Assembly (NCBI GenBank): GCA_023212645.1
Contig: JALBYC010000009.1
Location: forward strand, 124,001-188,000
Reading direction: 5' to 3'
Source of the DNA: Farysia itapuensis
Taxonomy: Eukaryota > Basidiomycota > Ustilaginomycetes > Ustilaginales > Ustilaginaceae
DNA length: 64,000 nt
Part shown: piece after piece, positions 29,446-38,800 of the stretch
Layout of the letters: each line of letters opens with the position of its first letter
Numbering within the stretch: the stretch's first letter is position 1
Program-made: the position numbers and the translations under genes
Notes under the pieces: model-generated
Database searches by the model: none
The model's input: the letters and a program-made list of their open reading frames with translations, nothing else
What the model was told of the DNA's origin: nothing

Positions 29446-32249
29446 CTACTCGTCAGCAAGGGTGACAGCAGCAGCACCGAGTGCCTGACTGTCTCGCTCA
29501 ACGACGCGGGTGACAAAGATGACCTTGTTGCCCTCCTTCCACATGCTGGTTTCCAGTGTCTCGCCGGGGAAGACATGTCCGGTGAAACGCACCTTGATGT
29601 CCTTGAACGCGCCGTAAGCTCGGAAGATGTGCTTGCCCGAAACGCCGAACGAGCAGAGGCCGTGTAGGATGGGCTTGTCAAAGCCACCGACTTTGGCAAA
29701 GCTTGGATCGATGTGCAGAGGGTTGTAGTCACCCGACAGACGGTACAAGGCTGCTTGCGACTCGGTCGTCTTTTCAGTGACAACCTTGTCAGGCTTACGC
29801 GACGGAGGCTTGTTGTCAGCCGAAGCAGCTCCGCGGTCCTTGCCGGTCTTCTTGCCACCGAATCCACCCGATCCTCGAATAAAGACGGTGCTCTGGCTCT
29901 CAAAGACCAGATCGCCACTGTCCTTTTCGTAAGTGTGGGTGATGGATGTAACGGCGGCAGCCTTGCCCTTGTCCAAAACCTGCATGATCTTGGGCTTGTT
30001 GACAAGCGTAGCGCTGGTTGGGATCGCCTTCTTGATGGCAAGGTACTGCTCACCGTGGAGTAGCATCATGGGGCTAAAGTTGGGCAGCCAGTCCAGGGGA
30101 ATTCCACTGCTAGCGGCGAATTGGGGAATGACACCAAATGTCGGCACAGCTTGGAAGTTTTCGTCCTGCTCAAAAGTCAGGTCGAGATCCTTCTCCGTAG
30201 CGCCTACTCCGAGGTTGTAGAGAATGACGTCGCGATCCTCATACGAGTGTTCGGACTCGTCCACGGGCTCCTTTTTGGCCTTTGCAACAATTTCGGGGTC
30301 TTCCGAGTCGCTGTAGTCGCCACCGCTGGCATCGTCGTCGTCATCTTCGTCTTCTTCCGACTGACCAAAGTTGGAAACGATATCGCCGAGCGAGTCGCTG
30401 GTGCTAGCTGGCCACGAGGGGTTGGTCTCGTAGTCAGTGATCTTGGCCCACTTCTTCTGGATTTTCTCGGGCGTGCAGGGCTTGCCGTGGCTGAACGAGT
30501 GTCCACCAGCACGCTGCCAGCGCACGGCTGCAACCCAACCACCAGAGACCTCGTAAAGTCCCTGTGTGTGCTCTTCGTTTGCCTCGCTGGCAAGGTAACC
30601 GACCATAGGTGCAACAAAGTCGGGCTTGAAGGCGTCGACCATCTCCTGAGGCCAAATCGTGGCCGTCATGGCGGTACCAGCGTTGGGAGCAATGGTATTA
30701 GCGAGAATGTTGTACTTCTTGCCCTCGATAGCCAAAGTGGAAGTCAAGCCAATGATACCAGCTTTAGCGGTCGAGTAGTTAGCCTGTCCGAAGTTGCCAT
30801 AAATGCCGACAGCCGAAGTAGTGTTGACGATTCGTCCGTACTTTTGCTTCTGGAAGATGGGCCAGGCAGCATGGCAGACCTTGTAGGTGCCTCGCAGGTG
30901 AGTGTTGATCACGGCCTGCCACTCGTCATCGGACATGGCGGCAAAGGACTTGTCTCGCAGAATACCGGCATTGTTGATAACGGCGTGCAGGGAGCCGAAA
31001 GCGTCGAGCGCAAGCTGAACAACCTTTTCGCCGTCCTCTACCGATCCGACAGCGGGAGCAGCTTTGCCGCCAGCCTTCTTGATCTCGTCAACTACGGTGG
31101 TGGCATTCTTTTCGGAAAAGTCATTGACAACGACGTTGGCACCAAGCTTGCCAAACATGAGAGCGTAAGCTCGACCGAGACCTGCGCCAGCACCGGTCAC
31201 AAGCACGGTCTTGCCGTCGAACTTGACAGCACCATCGCCCTGGTCGTTCTTCTTTGCCTCCTTGGCACGCTCGAGGAACTCCATGTGGTTGGCGTCGGTC
31301 AGCTTGAGCGGGTATTCGGGCTTCTCGTCAAAGTCAAGAATCTCATCAATTCGTGCACGGATGGCGGCAGGCGTGAAGGAGTCGTCCGTCTTGAAGACAA
31401 CGCCTCGGGAGCGCTCACGGCGGAGCTGAGCGAAGAAACCAGCTCCACACTCAAACAGTCGGCCCGAAACATCCTTGTTTTCGGCAGAGACGAGGTAGGC
31501 AACAAGAGGCACCACATATTCGGGTGTCAGGTTTTCGAGCATCTCCGGAGGCATGACGGTGGCTGTCATTTGACTGGCCGCAACGGGGGCCAAGATGTTG
31601 CTGAGAATGTTGTACTTGGCGCCTTCAATGGCCAGCGTCTGACCGAAACCGACCATAGACATCTTGGCAGCCGAATAGTTTGCCTGTCCAAAGTTGCCAT
31701 AGATACCGGCAGCAGAAGCTGTGTTGATGATTCGACCGTATTTCTGCTTTCGCATGTGGGGCCAAGCTGCGTGAGCGCAGGCATACGAGCCGGTAATGTG
31801 GACTGCTGTGATCTGGTCCCACTCCTTGTCCGTCATACTCTTGAAGGACTTGTCGCGGAGAATACCGGCATTGTTGATGAGGACATCGACTCGGCCCCAT
31901 TTGTCGATTGCCTGCTGAATGATCTTGCCTCCTTCAGTGTTGGAGTCGTAATTTGCAATGGCTTCACCGCCGGCCTTTTTGATCTCTTCGACGACGACAT
32001 CGGCTGCTTTCTTGTTCTTGTCGTTGGCAGACGGACCAAGATCGTTGATCAAGACTTTTGCGCCTCGTGACGAGAAGAACAGCGCGTATCTGTGAAAGAG
32101 AGACAGCAGGGTTAGCGAAAGGTGTGCTTTTGCGCTTGGACGATGTTTGACACTTACGCTCGACCAAGGCCATTACCGGCACCAGTGACGACGACGACTC
32201 GGTTCTTGTACGAGAACTTGCCGTCCTCTGTGCTTGGGAAATCGGACAT
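29446..32249 (-). CDS. FOX2: peroxisomal multifunctional beta-oxidation enzyme (MFE-2/Fox2)
   Basis: Exons 32249-32158 and 32089-29446 (intron 68 nt, GTAAGT...TCACAG) give 911 residues. There are two short-chain dehydrogenase units, each with TGAGxGLGRAYA, NNAGILRDKSF and YSAAK/YSTAK active sites (residues about 1-300 and 320-600), followed by a MaoC/hotdog 2-enoyl-CoA hydratase-2 domain with YRLSGDYNPLHIDPSFAKVG. The enzyme hydrates 2-enoyl-CoA and oxidises (3R)-hydroxyacyl-CoA in peroxisomal beta-oxidation. The first exon supplies the first glycine-rich NAD-binding loop, so splicing is required. The protein ends ...AAAVTLADE with no PTS1 tripeptide and no obvious PTS2 at the N-terminus, unlike typical Fox2. 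Confidence 0.95.
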
Positions 32250-33659
32250 GATGTATCGGTCAACTGTGTAGCGATACGGGGGAAGGGTTCGTTTGAGGGA
32301 AGAAGGATGATGCAGTCGATGGACGGAAGGAAAGAGGGGGGTGAGTGTGCACGGTATCTATGCGAATCCGGGCGAGGATCGAGGTGCCGGAATGTCCGAA
32401 GCCAATCTTCCCCACACGGGCGAGCAATCACAACCGGGAGGCTGACGTTGGTCTATTCAAAACGCAGCATTGCCGCCATGGATGATTACAAAAATCGCAA
32501 CCGGCTCAATGCGCTCTGTTCATCCGGTGAAAATCAACTCAGTCTCCACATCACGCTTCTCCTCTCCGCTTTCACGTTTCACGGCCAAAATCCCTGCGAC
32601 CATCACAAATCACAAATCAGCATGTAGCGCAGGCACTCACGACCGAGTAAAAATTACGACTATGAGCTGTCGGAACGTCGATTTCGCAAGAACAGAGCCG
32701 GCTAGTCTTGAATGCAACCCCAATGTGCATATTCATGGGAAGCATGTGCCTCCTCGACATCCGGGCCTCTGTCGGACGGGTGTGTGTTTTTCTGTGCTGT
32801 GTCTCGTGCGAGAGACTAGACGTTCACTCTAACACTTCCGCGAGCTAAGTTCTATCGTGTCGGACTCGGACGGCAGAAACTGACATTTCCTTGACATCCG
32901 CTAGACCGCTAGCGACGCTGCCCACATTCAGATTCTGTGATTGCGCTAGGCTGTGAGGGTTGGACGAAGACGTCGGTTTTTCACATCGCTTGTGTTAAAC
33001 ACGACGAAAAAACACCAATTTTACACATCGATTCGCTCTGATCAGTGTGCTGGCGGGCTGAGCTTCATTAGTGCCGGGATCGCACCAAAATCCGCTCTGC
33101 TTCCTCTGGACGTCGTCTTCGAGATTGAGATGAAGCAAGAAGCTCTTTAGTCTTGAGTGACGTCACCACTAGCGACACATATAACGACAATGTGAGCATC
33201 TATCAGTCTCGGTAGCAAGGCATCACTGTAGCGAAAGCTTAGGTAGATATGAAGCGTAAAGGAGACTAGAAAAGCGGCTGTGCAGCAATGTGGGGTTGCG
33301 GAGGAGAGGCGCCTACCAAGCTAAGGTTTATGAAATGACAACGTCTCTGAGCTCAAACCCCGGCAACAGCAGAAGGTAGAACCAGCGTATTTGCCGACGT
33401 CTTCTCTTGACGCCCAACTTAATTTGACAGATGTCAATCAGACCTGTCCAGTCGCGCTCCCGAGCTTGAACCTACCTAGTAGGACGCCGTATGAAGTGCC
33501 AAAGTGTCAACCTCTTGCCGACAGCAGCGTCAACGCTGCTGAAATTCGGCCCTCGGACTCAAGGGCTATAAGAGATGGCCATGCACGATGCTTTCCCCTC
33601 TAGAGCACTTACAACCCTTCAAGGAACGATTCTCTTACAGCTGCGCGAAATACTCGACC
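32250..33659. promoter_or_regulatory. long divergent intergenic region FOX2/cutinase-like gene
   Basis: At 1.4 kb this is the longest spacer of the window. A TATA-like CTATAAGA lies at 33566-33573. It contains no convincing coding frame, and no tRNA fold was noticed. Long upstream regions are usual for inducible secreted-protein genes; here both flanking genes could respond to lipid or cutin-derived carbon, but that is inference. Confidence 0.5.
33566..33573 (+). promoter_or_regulatory. TATA-like element of cutinase-like gene
   Basis: CTATAAGA lies 87-94 bases before the chosen ATG (33660), a normal fungal TATA-to-start distance. Two ATGs (33575 out of frame; 33588 in frame) fall directly after it and may be upstream of the transcription start. 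Confidence 0.45.
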
Positions 33660-35696
33660 ATGCGAGCCGTTCTTCAAGCTGTAGCGCTTGGTGCTTTGTG
33701 GACCTCAACAAGCAGCGCTTCCCCGTTAATGATGGGCATGGGCGATATGGGTGGTCTGATGCAAGGCGCAGGAGGTGGTGGTAGTAGTGCGGGCGGCACT
33801 GCTGGCGGTGGCTGTCCTGCCTTGCAACTCGTATTCGCTCGCGGTACCACCGAGATGCAAGACACTCTTGGTGTGGTCGGTAAGCCGCTCTGTACCGGAT
33901 TACAGGCGCAAATCCCCAACACTGCGTGTTACGACGTCGTATACTCCTCCAATGCCGAGTACATGATGACTGTCGCTGCGGGTGGACAGACTGCCGATGC
34001 CTATATCAGAAGCCTCAAGAGTCGATGTCCTGATGCCAAAGTAGTGCTTGGCGGCTATTCCAAAGGTGCCATGGTCTGTCACAGGGTCAGTGCTGGTTCT
34101 GGCAACGTTGTCGGAGCGGTCACCTTTGGCGATCCTCTCAAAATGCAGCCTATGCCGAGTACGAGTGCATGGAAGATGTATTGCGCCATTGGAGATCCAG
34201 TCTGCGAAAACGGCTTCAACGTGATGGCTCATTTGTCGTATGGACAAAACATTGCATCCGCGGTCAGCTTCCTTGTCAACGCATACCAGTCAGGAGGAGG
34301 AGGAGGTGCCGCTGCCGCAGGAACCGCTGCAGGAACTCAAGGCGCTGCCGTCGCTGCTCCTGGTGGAGCCGATTCCAGCGGGGCTTCTGGTATGTTCGGC
34401 GGTGGTCTCGCGAAAATGTTTGGCGCTCGTGGTATCCTCGAAAGACGACACCACCTAGAATCGCTTGCATCTGGAGAACAAGTTGATGCTAGCGGTACCG
34501 TCGCAAAAGCCAAGAAAAGATCACCTACTTTCATGGGCCTCGGCATGTTCCCCGGCCTGAGCGGCTTAGGCGGCCTTGGGGGTATGAGCGGCATGGGCGG
34601 TAGTAGCGGTGGCGGCGGTAGTGACATCCTCAGCTCGTTCATGGGAGGTGCAGGCAGTAGCCTCGCTACCAGCCCACTCGCCAGTATGATGGGAGGAAGC
34701 ACGGGCAGTGGCGCTGCTGCTGGTACGAGCAGTGGTGCTGCTGCTGGTACGGGCAGTGGCACAGCTGCGGGGGGCAGTTCTCTCGCTGGTTTAGGAGCAG
34801 CAGGCGCTACTCCGGACACTACAGCAGGCCTCAGCAGCACATCTGGCACTGGCACAACTACTGCACCTGCTGGCGGGCCTTCGCCAGGCACAGGTGGCAT
34901 TACTCCTCAAGCGCAAGGCACTCAGGGACAAGTTGCCGGAATTTCAGCTGGATCTGCTGGCAGTGGCTTGGCTTCTGCCGGCACGGCGGGCACTACTGGT
35001 TTGACGGGAGCTACTGCTGGCTCTGCCTTGCCTGGAACAACTACTGCTGCTGGGCTGCAAGGAACAACTGCTGGCTCTGCTTTGCAGGGAGCATCCGCGG
35101 GTTCGGGCTCATCCGGAGCAGCGAGCGGCACCGGCTTGACTAGTGGTACACAAGGAACGACTCTGGCTTCCGCATCGCCAGGAACTGGCACCGGTGCTAT
35201 CGCCGCCACCACACCCGCCACTGGTACCACCGGCACTGGAGCAGCTAGCAGCTTACTCGGCGGTGGTGGTCTGGCCAAGATGTTGGGCGCACGTAGCTCG
35301 GTCGAGACCGGGCGAGATAGCGACTCGATGTCCGGTGGAGGACAGCAAGACGATGGCAACACGATTGCGACAGCTGCACCCGGACGAAGGTCACCTCTGG
35401 CGATGCCGATGAATTGGATGCAAGGTCTTGGCAATATGGGCGCTGGCATGACACCGTTCGACCGTGGATTTCAGACACCTGATGTCACCAAGATCTTCTC
35501 CATGGTACCCAATGGCGCGGAAAACCCGCTGGCTACTGCAGGGGGCGGTGGCATGGGTATGGGCGGTCTCACGAATCTCATGGGAGGAGGCATGCTGAAA
35601 CGAAAGCGAGACGTACCCCTCGCAACGACTCCCAACCACAAGGTAAAGCGAAACACCATCAACAAGCACCGCCGAAGTCGCAAACACCGCAACTAG
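33660..35696 (+). CDS. secreted cutinase-fold protein with long repetitive Gly-rich tail
   Basis: A single exon encodes 678 residues. MRAVLQAVALGALWTSTSSA is the signal peptide. Residues about 40-235 match the cutinase (CE5) fold: CPALQLVFARGTTEMQD, GGYSKGAMVCHR (nucleophile Ser), and GDPVCENGFNVMAHLSYG (catalytic Asp and His). The elbow is GYSKG instead of the usual GYSQG. The other 440 residues are Gly/Ala/Ser/Thr-rich and repetitive. A module GGGLAKMFGAR...KKRSP (about residues 246-287) recurs as GGGLAKMLGAR...GRRSP (about 532-577). Dibasic sites (ERR, KKRS, GRRS, KRKRDV, KVKRN) would suit Kex2 in the Golgi; the C-terminus is very basic (NKHRRSRKHRN). Likely an extracellular esterase with a cell-wall or surface-active tail. 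An in-frame ATG at 33588 would bury the signal peptide, so it was not used. Confidence 0.85.
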   Translation: MRAVLQAVALGALWTSTSSASPLMMGMGDMGGLMQGAGGGGSSAGGTAGGGCPALQLVFARGTTEMQDTLGVVGKPLCTGLQAQIPNTACYDVVYSSNAEYMMTVAAGGQTADAYIRSLKSRCPDAKVVLGGYSKGAMVCHRVSAGSGNVVGAVTFGDPLKMQPMPSTSAWKMYCAIGDPVCENGFNVMAHLSYGQNIASAVSFLVNAYQSGGGGGAAAAGTAAGTQGAAVAAPGGADSSGASGMFGGGLAKMFGARGILERRHHLESLASGEQVDASGTVAKAKKRSPTFMGLGMFPGLSGLGGLGGMSGMGGSSGGGGSDILSSFMGGAGSSLATSPLASMMGGSTGSGAAAGTSSGAAAGTGSGTAAGGSSLAGLGAAGATPDTTAGLSSTSGTGTTTAPAGGPSPGTGGITPQAQGTQGQVAGISAGSAGSGLASAGTAGTTGLTGATAGSALPGTTTAAGLQGTTAGSALQGASAGSGSSGAASGTGLTSGTQGTTLASASPGTGTGAIAATTPATGTTGTGAASSLLGGGGLAKMLGARSSVETGRDSDSMSGGGQQDDGNTIATAAPGRRSPLAMPMNWMQGLGNMGAGMTPFDRGFQTPDVTKIFSMVPNGAENPLATAGGGGMGMGGLTNLMGGGMLKRKRDVPLATTPNHKVKRNTINKHRRSRKHRN

Positions 35697-35826
35697 TCCA
35701 TCCTACGACTACTATTCGCTTCCTCGATCACTTGCAGCAGGCTCTCAAGCAAGACCTTAACGCAAAGACTGATATAATGACAATACTTCTGATATACACC
35801 CTCCTTGACTATGAGTAGAAGAGCTT
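35697..35826. other. short convergent spacer
   Basis: 130 bases separate the stop codons of the cutinase-like gene and the Sec7 GEF gene, so their 3' UTRs must meet or overlap. An ATATAATGACAATACTTCTGAT stretch fits a polyadenylation region. Confidence 0.5.
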
Positions 35827-38800
35827 TTATGAAGACTGGTTGAAGAGGAATTTCTTGCTCGTGGCCTCCTGAAGCTCGGTGGGAGAAGGCAGGTTGACGA
35901 GACTGATGCGATTAGCGCCCTTGCGTGCGACCTGGCTCAAGTCCCAATCCTCGGGTATCTCGTCGCTTTGCTTGCCAGTCGGTGATGCGAACCTCGCCTT
36001 GCTCCTTTTGTCACGTGGACTTGCACTTTCGCTGAGCCGCCTTTGTGATTCACTCTGACGGCCGCTGCGATCGGCATCCGGACTAAAGTCGTTCTCAGAG
36101 GGTGCATTGGATAAGAGGGATCCATCACCTAGCGCCGTTGAGCGCGAAGCCAGGCTGGACGCCTCGTCTGCTGGTCTCTCCGACACGGCATTCAGATGCA
36201 TCTGATGACGTTGTTGAGATGCCGGCTTGCTGACTGCAGCAGCTGTTGCTGAGCTGATGCCGGCGGATGACAGAGTGCTACCATTACTGGACACGCCAAA
36301 AAGATCGTCAGTGCCTGACTTTGTGTCCGCTGTGAGCCCTCTATCAGAAGCGGAGGTCGTGCCAATCTGCGTAGCTGATGCCTTGTTGTTCAGACGCAAA
36401 GCTGAGTTAGCAAGATGTGTCGAAGGTAGCATCTGTTGCATAGCTCGCTCGCCTGCGGCTAGATCCAGTCGGAGAATCTTGCATCTCGAGTCCGCTTTGG
36501 CAACTTGCAAGCGCAGGCTTCGAATCCGTTCCGACAAAGGTAGAGCAGACATTTCGATACGTTCACGCGTCGACTTGAGGAAGGGAGTCAAGATAGCAAA
36601 GTGACGGGCCAAGCGGATCTCGTCTTGCAGCTGTCTCGCGATGCGTTCCAGGCTGGCCTCAGTTTCACCGATCTTGGCCAGCATCAATTCCTTGCGAGCG
36701 TTCGCTCGTTTATGCAAAGTGGATGTCGAAGGACTCATCCGAATCGATGCGGAGGATCCTGGTCGCGAACTTGACTCGCTTGGCTGCGAATCAACACTCG
36801 TGTCGCCCATGTCAGATGCTGCCGGATCTGCGATTCTGACTTTGGCAGGACTGCGGACTTTCGAGACGGCCGAGTGGTCGGCATCCGATAGAGACGACTG
36901 CGATGCTCCAGAACGCATGCCGTGGCGGTCCATGGAGTCCGAACGAGAGCTACGCTCTGCATCAAGACTGTTTGTTGCACGAGGAGCCATGTCAGGTCCC
37001 CGGATCTTGATGTTGACCGTGCGGAACGTAGCACAGAAATTGATCTTGTGAATCCAGTCGTTCATATCGTCTTCGTTCTGTGCCTGCACAAGGTATTGTC
37101 TTCCTTTCGCTGCTACGAGGCGGAAGACGTGGTTGTATTTCCCGTACGTGTTCTCCTTGACTGCGACAGCGTCAATAAGCGAAATGACACCATCTGGGCG
37201 AAAGTAGGTGATGCGGGGAGTGATGACGACGCCTTCATCAACGTCGTCGGAAAAGCTTGAGTCCTCATTGGGAATGCCGTTGTTGAGCAAGGAGTGGCCC
37301 ACCTGTTCGACGATCTGCGATTGCAGCGCTCCAATCCAAACAACATCCTTGAAGATGAGCAGCTGAGACCCTGTCAACAAAAGACCGCTGGTTTTCCACT
37401 TGCGCGAAGCGGCTTTTTTGCCACCGTCAGACACGTCATCCTTCCGATTGACGATGCCAACCTTGGTTATTTTGAGCGATACAACTTCTTCGTCAGCAGG
37501 CGCTGTTGTAGCCAGTGACGTCGTACTCTGCTCTGCTGAAGTCTTGGTCGTCACGATCTCAATACTGGGTGCGTGCAAGAAGGCGGCATTCAGTCGCTCG
37601 ACATCAAATTGAGCGAGGGAGCCAGTGTTAGAGAACGGTGTGTCCTCGGGTATCAGCAGTTCAAGGTCAGGACGAAGTTCGCCCAGCCGTCCCGATGCGA
37701 TCAGGAAGTATGGGTCAAGCTTCTGTCGGCTAGCTGCATTGGGTCCGCTAGGTGTCAGCTGCGAAACATTGACCGTGCTAGCTGAGGCGCTTATAGGCTC
37801 CGCAGTGCCCCGTTTCAGACCATCTTCATCCTCGACATAGATAAACTGCGTAAACGTGAGGTTGTCGTAAAGATATTCGAGGATTTCGTTCGGGACGCCA
37901 CTGGCAGCTGTGTTCCGAAGGTAGTCGCTTTTGGTCATTTTGATCTTAGCGTTCTTGTTGAAAGCGTCGGAGTGAAGTAACATGAGCGAGAATGCGAGGA
38001 TGTAAGGCTGATCCACCGATGTGAAGAGGCCGCTGTTACATTCGTTATATCGTGTGGCAAAAGCTTCCATGACTCTGTCAATTTGCTGGGTCTCCTTTGG
38101 CAGATGAAGCTCCATGAGCAATTTGCGTAACGCAATGTCCAGAGGTACACTGTTGAACCAGAAGCGACCCATGCAGTAACCCAAGGCATCTACGTAGAAC
38201 TCGTCGTTACTGGACGCCAAAAGAGCGGCGAGCTGCTTCTTCGGAGCAGTCTCTGCCATCCTCTCTGCGTAATCTTCCGCGGACTCATCGTCATACGGAA
38301 GGAAGGCGGAAGCGGAGAATTTCGGCTCGGCCGAGGCAGGGGTCTGGGTATCAATGTCGGTAAGTACCGTATTCGCCGAGTGTTGCCGATTGAAGGAAGG
38401 TCTCGAGACAGATGAGACACCTGACACCCTTTCAGGTCCGTTGGCGGAGTCTTCCAAGGCTGGCAAGTCCTCTGACCTTGGCGTTGATTGTTGATCCGCG
38501 GCTTCTCGCAAAAGCACGGTAGACGAAGATCTGTTGCCAAGGGTTCCTGCGGGCTTACTAGACCCCTCTTGAGCGGGGCTTGGTCGACTGCGACTTCCAA
38601 ATCCGAAGGAGGGGATCATGGAGGCAGTGCGAGCTCGCGCTGGCGAAGTGCCGAACAGGCCCGCAGCACCTCCGCGCGTGTCCAGCGTGGACGCGGCATT
38701 GGTGTTGGAGCTGCTCTTTCCGACAGGTATTTGTGCGGCACCCGGGAGATTGTGTGGGGTGAGAAGTGAGGATATGGCTTCGGGCTGATGCGATACGTCA

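Noticed and set aside
30121..32070. 649-codon frame on the plus strand opposite FOX2
   Set aside because: Mirror of the FOX2 exon produced by codon bias; no recognisable motif and no promoter context.
32250..33659. Hidden gene or ncRNA in the long FOX2/cutinase spacer
   Set aside because: No frame with family resemblance and no tRNA-like or obvious structured element could be identified by eye.
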